64,000 bases of DNA from Candidatus Methanoplasma termitum (GCF_000800805.1 NZ_CP010070.1:744001-808000), one strand, 5' to 3'. Positions 7,077 through 17,748 are shown, numbered from the stretch's first letter. Notes: generated by a model from the sequence alone, not told the origin. Numbers and translations: made by a program.

Positions 7077-9089
7077 TTGCGGAACAAAGAGAGAGTCATA
7101 TTGTTCGCGGGTACAACCGAAGGAAGAAGGATCGCACAATATCTAGATAATGCGGGCATAGATGTGTTAGCATGCGTGGCAACAGAGTTCGGGAGACAGT
7201 TCATTAAAGAAAGCGACCATGTTAAGGTCTCGTCGGAAAGGCTTGGCGGAGAAGGCATGAGGCGCATCATGAAAGAGGGCTGCTCATGCGTGATCGACGC
7301 TACCCATCCCTATGCCACCGTCATCACTGGAAAGATAAAAGAAGCCTGCGAAGAAACAGGCTCAGAATATATCCGCCTGATAAGATCCAAGAGCCGCGAA
7401 TATGATGACATCACCATAGTGCCAGACGTCGCATCGGCAGTCGATCTTCTGAAAAACACCGAGGGGAACATCCTCGTTACGACGGGGAGCAAAGAGCTCG
7501 AGAAATACACTTCGATCGAAGATTATCAGAATAGGGTGTTCGCGAGGGTCCTCTCAATGCCAAATGCCTCGGAATCGTGTGCAAGATTGGGGTTCCAAGG
7601 GAGGAACCTGTTCTGTATGCAGGGGCCGTTCTGTGAAGAACTGAACTACGGCCTTCTGAAACAGGTCGATGCAAAATACATTGTAACAAAGGACTCTGGG
7701 GAACCTGGAGGATTTGAAGATAAGATCAGAGCTGCCCGCCGTGCGGGAACAAAGATAGTCTTGGTCGCAAGGCCGGAGGAAGATGATGGCTATTCGTTCG
7801 ATGAGGTCATCAAGATGCTGAACAAAAAGTTCGCTATCCGCTCTATCCGGAAAGAGCCGCAATCTGAACGCAGAGTATCTGTGATAGGAATAGGCATGGG
7901 GAACGAGGACACGCTAACGATAGGTGCCAGAAGAGCTATCGATGAGGCCGACCTTCTTATCGGAGCAGATAGGATGATCAGATCCGTGTCTACCGGACAG
8001 GACTCATTTATTGAGTACAGGGCGGAGCAGACGATCACGTACATAAACGAACACCCCGAGTATGAAAGGATCGCCGTGCTGGTCTCCGGTGATGTCGGGT
8101 TCCAAAGCGCAGCGAAGAAGATAATCGAGAAGATCGATACTTCCGTATTTGAACTGGATGTCAAATGCGGCGTCTCTTCTGTTTCCTATTTGTGCTCACG
8201 TATCGGCTCATCCTGGGATGATGCATACCTTATGAGCTCGCACGGAAAGGAATCGAACATAGTCGGTGCCGTTCGCAGGCACAAAAAGGTGATATCTCTT
8301 CTTGACGGGGACAAAGGCGTTAGAGCAATGTGCAAAGACCTTGTCGAATACGGGCTTGACGGCGTCGAAGTTAAAGTAGGGCAGGATCTGGGTCAGGAAA
8401 ATGAGAAGATAACGATGGGGAAACCGTCTGAACTCCTGGAAATGACATTCGGAACGCTTTGCATCGCAATGATCGAGAATCCGGACGCCGACGGCAGGAA
8501 CCCGATCGGGATACATGATGATCTTTTTATAAGAGGTGATGCACCGATGACCAAGGAGGAGGTCAGGTCTTTGTCGATCGTCAAGCTCAAACTAGAGAGT
8601 GGATCGGTGCTGTACGATGTCGGTGCCGGGACCGGGTCTGTGGCAGTAGAATCTGCGCTGACTATACCGAACGGAAAGGTGTTTGCGATAGAGAAAGAGG
8701 AAGACGCCGCAGCCCTTATCGAACAGAACAAAAAGAAGTTCATGGTTCCAAACCTTGAGGTTGTAAGAGGCCTTGCGCCCGATGTTCTTAATGACCTTCC
8801 GGCGCCCACTCACGTTTTTATCGGAGGATCCTCCGGAAACCTCAAAGAGATAATGGAGGTCTGTCTGAGAAAGAACCCAATGGTGAGATTCGTCATCAAC
8901 GCAATTACGTTGGAGACCGTATCCGAGATGATAAAGTGTTTTGCCGAGTTGGATGTGAAAGAGGGCGATATCATTTCAGTCAATATCGCCAGATCCAAAA
9001 AGGCCGGCAGGTATCACCTCATGAACGCACAGAATCCTATCTACATCGGCGTCTGCGTCGGAAATGCGGACAAAGATTGTTCCGGCTGA
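7077..9089 (+). CDS. CbiJ-CbiE-CbiT fusion: precorrin-6A reductase, C5- and C15-methyltransferase
   Basis: 670 residues carrying three enzymes in series. Residues about 1-250 are CbiJ, the cobalt-precorrin-6A reductase (FAGTTEGRRIA near the start, DATHPYA at 74-80). Residues about 265-468 are CbiE, the C5-methyltransferase (VIGIGMGNEDTLT; VLVSGDVGF). Residues about 478-670 are CbiT, the C15-methyltransferase/decarboxylase (GIHDDLFIRGDAPMTKEE, then the SAM loop YDVGAGTGSVAVE). The start is TTG at 7077, supported by a Shine-Dalgarno GAGGTGG five bases upstream. CbiE-CbiT fusions are well known (CobL); addition of CbiJ is less usual. With its neighbours it completes the ring pathway. Confidence 0.93.
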   Translation: MRNKERVILFAGTTEGRRIAQYLDNAGIDVLACVATEFGRQFIKESDHVKVSSERLGGEGMRRIMKEGCSCVIDATHPYATVITGKIKEACEETGSEYIRLIRSKSREYDDITIVPDVASAVDLLKNTEGNILVTTGSKELEKYTSIEDYQNRVFARVLSMPNASESCARLGFQGRNLFCMQGPFCEELNYGLLKQVDAKYIVTKDSGEPGGFEDKIRAARRAGTKIVLVARPEEDDGYSFDEVIKMLNKKFAIRSIRKEPQSERRVSVIGIGMGNEDTLTIGARRAIDEADLLIGADRMIRSVSTGQDSFIEYRAEQTITYINEHPEYERIAVLVSGDVGFQSAAKKIIEKIDTSVFELDVKCGVSSVSYLCSRIGSSWDDAYLMSSHGKESNIVGAVRRHKKVISLLDGDKGVRAMCKDLVEYGLDGVEVKVGQDLGQENEKITMGKPSELLEMTFGTLCIAMIENPDADGRNPIGIHDDLFIRGDAPMTKEEVRSLSIVKLKLESGSVLYDVGAGTGSVAVESALTIPNGKVFAIEKEEDAAALIEQNKKKFMVPNLEVVRGLAPDVLNDLPAPTHVFIGGSSGNLKEIMEVCLRKNPMVRFVINAITLETVSEMIKCFAELDVKEGDIISVNIARSKKAGRYHLMNAQNPIYIGVCVGNADKDCSG

Positions 9090-9112
9090 TCGATTAGCAT
9101 CAAAAAATAATT

Positions 9113-9134
9113 AAATGGCACTTTCGTGCCATTT
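9113..9134. terminator. Hairpin between convergent cbi and glyA genes
   Basis: Perfect 9-bp stem AAATGGCAC / GTGCCATTT with a TTTC loop, between two convergent genes (stops at 9089 and 9145). It is followed by a moderately T-rich stretch on the plus strand. It probably acts as a bidirectional transcription end or mRNA 3' structure. Confidence 0.55.
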
Positions 9135-9144
9135 GATTGTTTGT

Positions 9145-10428
9145 TCAAGGTACAAGTTTATGATACTTGTATGCCGGCTCTCCTTCGTTGAAACAGTACT
9201 TTATCTTGGTAAAGTTCTTCTTGAGAGCCTTCACATCCTCTTTCACTTTCTTCGGGTCCTCTTTCTTCTTGACCACCCGCGCAACGAGTTTGGCGACTTC
9301 TTTCATCTCGCTTTCTTTCATGCCTACTCTGGTAAGCTCCTGTGCGCCGAACCTTAAGCCTGAAGGCTTTACAGAGCTGGTATCGCTGGGAAGCATGTTC
9401 TTGTTGCAGATTATGTTCGCATCCTCGAGAAGCTGGGCGCAGTCCTTTCCGCCGCCGAATTTTGACACGTCCAACGCAATTGCGTGAGACCTCGTGAACC
9501 CGAGGTCGGGGCAGAGCACCGGGATACCCTCGGCATAAAGCGCTTCACCCAACGCTCTTGCGTTCTTGCAGGTCTGCGCGGCGTAGTCCTTTGCGAATAC
9601 CTGCATCTCCGCAAGCGTCATCGCCAATGCCGCCATTGCATGAAGGTGGTGGCTTGATGTTACTCCGGGGAACACCGCTTTCTGGATCTTCTTCTCCTCT
9701 TCTTCGGTCAGGTTGGCGCCAAGGATCATTCCGTGGTTGGGGCCGGGGAAGGTCTTATGGGTCGATGATGAAACGATGTTCACGCCGTCTTCGAACGGTT
9801 TGTGGAACTTCCCTCCCGCGATAAGGCCGAGAACGTGCGCACAGTCCTCCCATACAAGACAGTCTATTTCGTTGAAAGTATCCATGAGCTCCTTTATCGG
9901 AGGAGGGAAAAGGAAAACAGAAAGACCGAATTGAGCGATCTTGGGTTTTTCTTTCTTCAGTACTTTTATCGCACCGTCCACATCTATGTTCATGTCCTCG
10001 ACGTTGAAGGGGTAGTTCACAGAGCGTATCCCCCTCTGACCGAACGCACCGAACTCACAAGTGGATATGTGTGCACCTTGTGCGAGAGCGCATGTTGTTA
10101 TTGTGTCGCCGGGGTTTGCAAAGGCAAAAAGAACGGCCATGTTAGCGACCGTTCCGGAGACCGGCCTGACGTCGGAGAATTCCGCTTCGAACAATTTCTT
10201 TGCTAACTCCATCGCTTTCAGTTCTACCTGGTCAACGTAAATGTTCCCCTGGTAGTATCTCTTTCCGGGGAGGCCTTCTGCATATCTGTCAGCAAAATCT
10301 GAGATGAGGATTTCTTTCGCAAGCGGGCTCATCAGATTCTCGGAAGCGATCATGGGAATGCATTCTTCGAACCACTTGTTGTGTTCCATTACTTTCTGCC
10401 TGATAAATCGGCCGTCGTCTGTCATCAT
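9145..10428 (-). CDS. glyA: Serine hydroxymethyltransferase
   Basis: 427-residue PLP enzyme interconverting serine and glycine with a pterin one-carbon carrier. The PLP-binding motif SSSTHKTFPGPNHG is clear, with Lys225 as the Schiff-base lysine. N-terminal PMIASEN, and RYYQGN in the segment of residues 57-62, are family signatures. Two ATG codons are adjacent at the start (10428 and 10425). It stands alone, convergent with the cobalamin operon. Whether it uses tetrahydrofolate or tetrahydromethanopterin cannot be told from the window. Confidence 0.95.
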   Translation of the reverse strand: MMTDDGRFIRQKVMEHNKWFEECIPMIASENLMSPLAKEILISDFADRYAEGLPGKRYYQGNIYVDQVELKAMELAKKLFEAEFSDVRPVSGTVANMAVLFAFANPGDTITTCALAQGAHISTCEFGAFGQRGIRSVNYPFNVEDMNIDVDGAIKVLKKEKPKIAQFGLSVFLFPPPIKELMDTFNEIDCLVWEDCAHVLGLIAGGKFHKPFEDGVNIVSSSTHKTFPGPNHGMILGANLTEEEEKKIQKAVFPGVTSSHHLHAMAALAMTLAEMQVFAKDYAAQTCKNARALGEALYAEGIPVLCPDLGFTRSHAIALDVSKFGGGKDCAQLLEDANIICNKNMLPSDTSSVKPSGLRFGAQELTRVGMKESEMKEVAKLVARVVKKKEDPKKVKEDVKALKKNFTKIKYCFNEGEPAYKYHKLVP

Positions 10429-10547
10429 AGTAATCTGTCACCTTGAATGCTATTTGTGTAAAAAAGATTGCCTTCTTTTTAATGTTAACAGCCTTTTTGA
10501 CGATGGGAGGAAAAATACATCGGCCTAACCGAATTTGAATATGATCG

Positions 10548-10566
10548 GAGGAGGGCGGGCCTCCTC
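10548..10566 (-). terminator. Hairpin downstream of the large surface-protein gene
   Basis: Seven-base-pair G/C-rich stem (GAGGAGG at 10548-10554, CCTCCTC at 10560-10566, five-base loop) about 20 nt beyond the stop codon of the adhesin-like gene. There is no clear T-tract, so the terminator role is tentative. Confidence 0.35.
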
Positions 10567-10586
10567 TGAATAAATTTTAAGGAAGT

Positions 10587-13500
10587 TTATAACTGGCGTT
10601 TTTCCAAGAACACATTGTCGGTTATCTCTCCTTTGGGTATGACATATTCCCCGTTAACATTCGGAAGAACGGTCTTCCAGGTAGCATCGTCGTCTTCCCC
10701 TATGCGATAGGCCATCTTTCCGGAATATCCTACCGCCTTGAACCTGTACTCGGATTTCCTGCGTACCTTATCATTGCCTTCTATGCCTGAGGAACTGTCC
10801 CAGATGACATCATAGCGCCTTCTGTAGAACAATATCAGCCACAGCAGTAAGATGATCAGGATGAGAAGTACGATTATGAACAATATCCATAAGAAGATAC
10901 TGTTATCACCGACGGCACTGCTCTCACCGGCGGTCGAAAAGTACAGCTTCAGGTGCAGGGAGCTTCCGAGGTCGTTGAAGGTAAGCACGGAGCTTGTCTC
11001 AACATTCGGTGTCTCCCATTTGGCAAACTTATAGCCGTCTGCGGCGAACGCCCTTACCACAAGGTCGTCGCCTACCTGTAAGGTCACCGGTTCTGTGTAT
11101 CTGTTGAAGCCTCCGCCATTTATGTTGTATTCTGCGTATCCGTCTCCCTTAACGATATCGATCGTCAGAGTGATCTCGTTGCCTCCCGGGCCTGCTGTGA
11201 TGCTCTTCACTGCGATAGTGTGGTTGGACATCACGTTGGGGAAGGTGTACGATCCGCTGTCGATCTCGGTTTGTGTTAATGGATACAGACCATCTATCAG
11301 CACTTCGGTTATCTTGTAACCTTCCTTCGCCTTGAAGGCGAATGTCTGGCTGCCGCCCTGCTGCACCGTTACCTTTCCGCTCGGAGTTATTGTGGAACCG
11401 GAGTCGGCGGTCGCGGTGATGGTGTACTGCTTCGGTTCCGGCGGTGTGGGTATTATGGTGAACACCGCCGTGATGGTGTTCGCTCCTGTTGCAAGTTCAT
11501 TGTAAGATACTTTGAGGTTTCCGCTTAGAGCATCGGCCGTCTTGTCGAACACAGTGCCATCGCCTGCCGTGAGAATCACGGATTTGATCTCCCATCCGGG
11601 TGCCGGCGATATGACAAAATTGTCTACGAATTGCGGATTACCCAATAGAGGCGGGTTCAGGATAATACTATATAAGGAACCCCCCAAACCATCCGGAATA
11701 TAGAAGTCTCCGCTTCCGGAACTCTTTACATCAAGTTTCAGAGGTTTGTCCTTGAGCTCTGCCAGTATGACAACGTTGTATCCTTCTATCGGGACGCCTC
11801 CGCTCGATGTCGCGATAAGGGGTATTGTTATTATCAGACCATTATCTGCCCTTGTCGGCACCAAAAATACCGTGTTAGTACCTGGATCGGTTGCATTTGC
11901 GCCCATTGGCTGTATCACTGCCAACCAATTATAGTCATTATGGTCATAGGCAGCGCCGCCGATCTTGGCAGGATATGTGATAGTAAAACTGGACGTACCG
12001 GTCGTCCCGTCCACTGAATACCACACGCTGCTGTTCTGCAGACTGTATCCCGAATACTCCGGCATGACAGTTGCTTTGTTCGCTATATTGAGTTTAACAG
12101 TGTCTAACAGCGCCCCGATACGAACGGCGCCGCTCCTGTCCGTTAGGAATACCGCAGGCCCAACATACGTCCCATCATATTTCGAAACACCGATGGGGTT
12201 GGTCCCAATCACTGCATCCTTCCCGATCTGTATGAACTGTCCTTTATCAATTGACGGCGATATATTGTTATTTGAGCCTCCAATGGCGATATCTGCCCCA
12301 TCGGTCACACTGGTGGCAAAGTTACCGCTGACCGTGCCGCCGTTCATTATGAACCTTCCTCCGGTTGTCACGCTTGTGGTCTTACCCGAGACGAACACGC
12401 CTCCGCCTATGCCGGGATACCCTGCAATCCCCGCATAGTTCCCGCTTATGGTGCCGCCGTTCATTATGAAGGTCGCACTGCGGGCAACACATACGCCGCC
12501 TCCGCCTGCCAGACCGGCGTCGGCCATATCTTTACATTGCGCGATATTACCGGATATCTCCCCGCCATACATTGTTAATGTGGCTGTGTAATTAAGGTAT
12601 ATAGCACCCCCTGCTCCATAGGCGGTGTTCCCTATTATCCTTGCACCGTCATATATGAATATCCGGGGATTGTTGTAGATTGCATACAGCGCACCGGCGT
12701 TGTTGCTCAGCGATATATTGTTGCTTATCTCGCCGTAGATGTTGAATTTGATATTAGTGGCATAGTTCAGGTATATAGCGCCTATATTCACCTTATTGCC
12801 TGAGATCTTGCCATCTTTACCAATGGTCGCGATGCAGTCCAGTCCTTGAGCGAAGCATATAGTCTGGCCTGAAACCACGTTGTTCGATATCTCTCCATTG
12901 ATCAATAGTGTTCCGCGCGTACTGCCGCTGAAAAGGAATATCGACGAACCGCCTGTGTTGCCGCTTATTTTCCCGAAGAAATTTATTGTATTATCCTGAC
13001 CGCTCTGAGATATGATGTAGTTCACGCCAGCTGAAACCGTGTTCCCGCTGAACTCGCCTGTTGAAGAAAAATTAAGAGCGTAATTGCTTCCGATAACATT
13101 ATAGAATAACGGCTGTTTGAATGTGCAGTTGATTATCTTTCCCGTGAAGTTATACGTTCCTCCGCTCATATCAGAATAGATGTACTTTGCGTCGAACACA
13201 TTGTATGGGGATGCAAGTGTGCTGCCGTCTATCGTTGTATCAAAGTTTAATGTCGCACCGCCCTGGAACCAGAGTGTTCCGAATAGGGACCCTGATGAAC
13301 CGTTTGTGCCTTGGACATAGCTTCCTTCTTCTAAGTTCAGGATTCCGCCGTCCACCCTTATTGCGGATGCTCCGCCGATATTGATGATTTTCGCCCCTTC
13401 TCCGAGCGTTATCGTCGCTCTGTCCGAATATGCGGCCATCACCGCATCATAAACATATTTTGTTGTATCTACGGATGGATCATTATTCGAATCCCATGGA

Positions 13501-13934
13501 TACTGGAATGCATATGGGCCGCCCGGAGCATTGCGATCGTCCAATGTTATATTCAAAAGGGTCAAAGATGACGTCTTTGAAGTATCGCTTGGACTTGCAG
13601 CCACTTCGATCATCGCGGGGTTGTACCAACCTCTCCTGTCAAAATGCTGAGCGAATACTGAAGCTCTTGAGATCGTTATGTTGCTTCCCGCCGCCCCCTC
13701 GATCGTTATGTGTTTATCTGCTACATAGATCAACTCATTCAAAACTATGTCTTGTGTGACAAGTATCGTGTCGCCGTTTTGGGCGCTATTGACAGCGTTA
13801 AGGAGACTTGTTTGGTCATTCACAGATACGGTCGCTCCTTGCGAATCATCAGACGTGATGACCGCAAATGAAGTTATGAACAGTAACGCTGCAATGCATG
13901 CTACTACGCTCACTTTATGATAAATATTCATCAT
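10587..13934 (-). CDS. Large adhesin-like surface protein (beta-helix, C-terminal membrane anchor)
   Basis: 1115 residues. A signal peptide covers about residues 1-33. Residues about 40-600 form a polymorphic-outer-membrane/pectate-lyase-type beta-helix with many short units such as MYGGEISGN, MNGGTISGN and NGEISNN, often ending in GN. Beyond that are Ig-like or bacterial-repeat segments (for example YTITATADSGSTITPSGK, then KEGYKITEVLIDG). One strong transmembrane helix at about 1012-1036 is followed by RRR and a cytoplasmic tail of about 75 residues. The protein is therefore probably surface-exposed and anchored at its C terminus, a layout common in gut methanogens. The strong Shine-Dalgarno GGGGGGAGG is five bases before the ATG and lies in a leader hairpin. 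Binding partner unknown. Confidence 0.85.
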   Translation of the reverse strand: MMNIYHKVSVVACIAALLFITSFAVITSDDSQGATVSVNDQTSLLNAVNSAQNGDTILVTQDIVLNELIYVADKHITIEGAAGSNITISRASVFAQHFDRRGWYNPAMIEVAASPSDTSKTSSLTLLNITLDDRNAPGGPYAFQYPWDSNNDPSVDTTKYVYDAVMAAYSDRATITLGEGAKIINIGGASAIRVDGGILNLEEGSYVQGTNGSSGSLFGTLWFQGGATLNFDTTIDGSTLASPYNVFDAKYIYSDMSGGTYNFTGKIINCTFKQPLFYNVIGSNYALNFSSTGEFSGNTVSAGVNYIISQSGQDNTINFFGKISGNTGGSSIFLFSGSTRGTLLINGEISNNVVSGQTICFAQGLDCIATIGKDGKISGNKVNIGAIYLNYATNIKFNIYGEISNNISLSNNAGALYAIYNNPRIFIYDGARIIGNTAYGAGGAIYLNYTATLTMYGGEISGNIAQCKDMADAGLAGGGGVCVARSATFIMNGGTISGNYAGIAGYPGIGGGVFVSGKTTSVTTGGRFIMNGGTVSGNFATSVTDGADIAIGGSNNNISPSIDKGQFIQIGKDAVIGTNPIGVSKYDGTYVGPAVFLTDRSGAVRIGALLDTVKLNIANKATVMPEYSGYSLQNSSVWYSVDGTTGTSSFTITYPAKIGGAAYDHNDYNWLAVIQPMGANATDPGTNTVFLVPTRADNGLIITIPLIATSSGGVPIEGYNVVILAELKDKPLKLDVKSSGSGDFYIPDGLGGSLYSIILNPPLLGNPQFVDNFVISPAPGWEIKSVILTAGDGTVFDKTADALSGNLKVSYNELATGANTITAVFTIIPTPPEPKQYTITATADSGSTITPSGKVTVQQGGSQTFAFKAKEGYKITEVLIDGLYPLTQTEIDSGSYTFPNVMSNHTIAVKSITAGPGGNEITLTIDIVKGDGYAEYNINGGGFNRYTEPVTLQVGDDLVVRAFAADGYKFAKWETPNVETSSVLTFNDLGSSLHLKLYFSTAGESSAVGDNSIFLWILFIIVLLILIILLLWLILFYRRRYDVIWDSSSGIEGNDKVRRKSEYRFKAVGYSGKMAYRIGEDDDATWKTVLPNVNGEYVIPKGEITDNVFLEKRQL

Positions 13935-13942
13935 ATAAACCT

Positions 13943-13963
13943 CCCCCCAGGATATAGGGGGGG
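13943..13963 (-). promoter_or_regulatory. Leader hairpin containing the Shine-Dalgarno of the surface protein
   Basis: In the minus-strand transcript CCCCCCC (13963-13957) can pair with GGGGGG (13948-13943) across an 8-base loop. The 3' arm is the core of the ribosome binding site GGGGGGAGG, five bases upstream of the ATG. Folding would hide the ribosome binding site, a layout suitable for translational control. The pairing is visible; its function is inferred. Confidence 0.45.
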
Positions 13964-14081
13964 ATATGTATGTTTAGATTATTAAACTTTTGAATGACAT
14001 TTTTCTTTTTGGATTCGTTTAAAAAACAAAGCGGTCGGGAGACCTACAACACAATCAATCTTTTACAAATTCTTTAGTAGT

Positions 14082-14837
14082 ATGACCGCATTCCACACTC
14101 ACACCATGAATCAATATTCTAAAGTAAACGACATAGATGCGGCGCTCAGGGATATCAGAGCGGGGAAGATCGTGCTCGTTTACGATTTCGACGAGCGGGA
14201 GCGGGAGACCGATATGACCATAGCATCGGAATTCGTTACCCCGGCCGTTCTGAGAAAGATGAGGACGGACGCAGGCGGGCTGATATGCACAACGACCCCG
14301 AGCAAGACCGCAAAAGAATTGGGTCTTCCGTTCTTGTCTGACGTGTTCTGGAACAACAGGAATGAATATCCTCTTCTCGGCCTCATGGCACCAAACGACA
14401 TACCTTACGATCACACGAAATCCTCATTCGGGATCACCATCAATCACAGGAGAACGTATACCGGGATAACAGACAACGACCGCGCCCTGACGATAAAGGA
14501 ATATGTTAACACGATATTCAAGGATGCTCCGGCTGAAGACAGGATTAGGGACCTGGGAGAGCATTTCAGAGCGCCGGGCCACGTACATCTTCTGAACACC
14601 ACCTCCAAATTACTGAAAACAAGACACGGGCACACCGAATTGTGCACTGCGCTGATGTACATGGCGGGCGTCAAGCCGTCGGCGACTATATGCGAGATCA
14701 TGGGCGACAACGGTTCATCCAGACCGAAAGAGTGGGTCATCGATTATGCAAAAAAGAATGACCTTAGTTTTGTTACCGGCCAACAGGTGATCGATGCCTG
14801 GGAATATTTTATTAACAGAACAGGAATGGATGTGTGA
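14082..14837 (+). CDS. ribB: 3,4-dihydroxy-2-butanone-4-phosphate synthase
   Basis: 251 residues, or 243 if translation begins at the ATG at 14106, which matches the usual family N terminus better. It converts ribulose-5-phosphate to the four-carbon riboflavin precursor and formate. The acidic active-site loop DERERETDM, the DAGGLIC motif and the RHGHTE motif near the C terminus are all conserved. It is the first gene of a ribB-ribL-ribC-ribH cluster and is followed by ribL after 4 nt. Confidence 0.95.
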   Translation: MTAFHTHTMNQYSKVNDIDAALRDIRAGKIVLVYDFDERERETDMTIASEFVTPAVLRKMRTDAGGLICTTTPSKTAKELGLPFLSDVFWNNRNEYPLLGLMAPNDIPYDHTKSSFGITINHRRTYTGITDNDRALTIKEYVNTIFKDAPAEDRIRDLGEHFRAPGHVHLLNTTSKLLKTRHGHTELCTALMYMAGVKPSATICEIMGDNGSSRPKEWVIDYAKKNDLSFVTGQQVIDAWEYFINRTGMDV

Positions 14838-14841
14838 TATC

Positions 14842-15737
<896 letters not shown>

Positions 15738-15741
15738 GAAT

Positions 15742-16158
15742 ATGAAAGCATATAAGATAGGAATGGTGGCGGCGGAGTTCAACTTCGATGTCACGTCTAT
15801 GATGATAGAGAGAGCAAAGGCAGAGGCAGAGTTCCTCGGAGTGGAAATAAGCAAGACGATAATGGTCCCGGGCGTGTACGAGATACCGCTTGCGGTGAAA
15901 GCACTGCTTGAGAGGACCGACGTGGATGCCGTGATCACTCTGGGGGCGGTCATTAAAGGTGAGACAAAGCACGACGAGGTCGTGATCGCGCAGGCATCAA
16001 GGCTTGTAGCGGACCTTCAGCTGAAATACGACAAACCGGTCGCATTCGGCATCACAGGGCCGGATATGACGCAGCTGCAGGCGATGGACCGCATCGAGAA
16101 AGGAAGAGATGTTGTCGACGCGGCAGTGAAGATGCTGAAAAGACTTGAAAAAGTTTGA
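15742..16158 (+). CDS. ribH: 6,7-dimethyl-8-ribityllumazine synthase
   Basis: 138 residues, the usual length. It condenses the RibB product with the pyrimidine intermediate. Conserved elements are AAEFNFDVT, VPGVYEIPLAVK, the ITLGAVIKGET loop with the catalytic histidine in KHDEV, and FGITG. It is the last gene of the riboflavin cluster. Together ribB, ribC, ribH and ribL take the four-carbon unit to FAD, apart from the kinase and the GTP branch, which are not in the window. Confidence 0.96.
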   Translation: MKAYKIGMVAAEFNFDVTSMMIERAKAEAEFLGVEISKTIMVPGVYEIPLAVKALLERTDVDAVITLGAVIKGETKHDEVVIAQASRLVADLQLKYDKPVAFGITGPDMTQLQAMDRIEKGRDVVDAAVKMLKRLEKV

Positions 16159-16268
16159 TGCCGCTATGCCGGGATGGGGGTCGCCGACATGTCGGAGCAC
16201 ATGGAGTATATTCTACCCTATGGCCGCACATTAGAGAATGGGGCTCGGGGGCTCTCACGGAGTGAAAG

Positions 16269-17555
16269 TTACTTCTTCTTTTTTCCCTTTATGACATAAT
16301 AATACACAAGTTCGAGTATGACCACGATCGCAATCACTAAGGCCACTGCGATCAGCGCTATTTTCAATACGCCGTTGCTTGATCCGGATCCCGATGCGTT
16401 ATCATTGAGCATCGAATCCGAATAAACGCCCTCGACGGAGATGTTTTTGTTCTCTGTTATGTTCGAGATACTGTACACTCCATCTATCGGGTTCAGCGTA
16501 GCTCCGTTCACTTTCACGACTGGGGATGATTTATTGTAATCTTTATTGAGGGCCAGTTTGAACGAGAACGATCCTCCGCTTTGCACTAAAAACACGGATC
16601 CTTCCGTCGGCGATATCGCAAATCCGGGACCAGCAGGCAAGCCGACATTGTACAGACCGGGGTCTGCCGATGCCTTGACAGTTAAAGTACAAATTGCTGT
16701 GTAGCCGCCGTCGTTGGTCATTGCCGAGACCAATACTGTTCCAGCCTTTATTGCCTTGATCAAACCGTTGCTGCTGATGGTCGCAACGGACTCGTCGGAT
16801 ATACGCCATGTTACAACCTTATTTGTCGCATCTGACGGCGAGATCGCCGCGACCAGAGTTGTGTTGTTGCTGCCTGCAGACAATGTCAAAGAAGTATTGC
16901 TCAGATATATGCCTTTGACCTTTGTTGAGGCGGGTCCGCCTGTTACATTGATCGTACATGTTGATATCTTGGCGCCTTTCGCTGCGGCGACGGTTATTAT
17001 TGCCGTTCCGGGTGACTTTCCTGTGACGACTCCGTTCTGATCGACCGTCGCGATGCTTGGGTCGGACGATGACCAAACTACCTCCAGATCGGTGGCATTG
17101 GAGGGGATGATCTTTGCGGTAAGCTTCCCCGTTTCGTTGAACCTGATATCCATAGAGAACCAGTCCAGATCTACTTCGTGGACCTCGATCACATTTACCA
17201 CATCAAAATATGCGGTGGCTGAGACGGTCTTTTTCCCGAGATCTGAGGCAGTTACCTGAACTTGATATCCCGTGTTCTCGGCAAGGGGTACTTTGATCCT
17301 TGAAGTAAAATCACCGGTCGATTCATCATATATCACAACGCCGGAAGCAAGAGTCATTCCGTTCTTGTTGCAGACGTCCACCGATACCTGATATTTGTTC
17401 GGTACATTTCCGGTGACGTTCACGTACGTTCCGTCGTAAGAAGCCTCTAAGGAAGTGAAGTCGCTGTCGTCGGCAGACACAACAGATGCTGCTAAGACTG
17501 ACAAAAGAGCAAATATGCCCAATATTGCGAACGCGACCAACAATTTATGTTTCAT
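16269..17555 (-). CDS. Surface protein with two Big2 Ig-like domains and C-terminal anchor
   Basis: 428 residues from the ATG at 17555, which has a strong Shine-Dalgarno (GAGGGGGG, about 6 nt upstream). A longer reading from 17702 has no signal peptide at its start and is unlikely. Signal peptide at residues about 1-27; two tandem bacterial Ig-like group 2 domains at about 110-200 and 205-285, each ending in the pattern ATV(or I)xxxGxxxxxxxGTxxxx; a further Ig-like segment; and a transmembrane helix near 395-420 followed by KGKKKK. It is probably displayed on the cell surface. Ligand unknown. Confidence 0.8.
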   Translation of the reverse strand: MKHKLLVAFAILGIFALLSVLAASVVSADDSDFTSLEASYDGTYVNVTGNVPNKYQVSVDVCNKNGMTLASGVVIYDESTGDFTSRIKVPLAENTGYQVQVTASDLGKKTVSATAYFDVVNVIEVHEVDLDWFSMDIRFNETGKLTAKIIPSNATDLEVVWSSSDPSIATVDQNGVVTGKSPGTAIITVAAAKGAKISTCTINVTGGPASTKVKGIYLSNTSLTLSAGSNNTTLVAAISPSDATNKVVTWRISDESVATISSNGLIKAIKAGTVLVSAMTNDGGYTAICTLTVKASADPGLYNVGLPAGPGFAISPTEGSVFLVQSGGSFSFKLALNKDYNKSSPVVKVNGATLNPIDGVYSISNITENKNISVEGVYSDSMLNDNASGSGSSNGVLKIALIAVALVIAIVVILELVYYYVIKGKKKK

Positions 17556-17748
17556 TTCAGCCCCCCTCTTACGGCCGCCGCTGCAGTTTCGGTACACCGC
17601 TTTCGAATAGTACTTCCAATAGCCATCGGAACCGTCGGCGATGACATTCCGCTCAGAGTATTTGATTGTATCACTACAGAACCAGAATCCCTTTGATCTC
17701 ACACTTTTGAAAATGGGAACGTAATAACTATAGCCGCCGCCCTTTATG

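Noticed and set aside
10587-13934. Opposite-strand ORFs across the surface-protein gene
   Set aside because: They have atypical composition and no start signals or motifs. The minus-strand frame has a signal peptide, repeats and a membrane anchor.
14031-14087. Operator for a riboflavin regulator upstream of ribB (GCGGTC...GACCGC and TTTACAAATTCTTTAGTA)
   Set aside because: The matches are short and widely spaced. I cannot separate them from chance without comparing related genomes.
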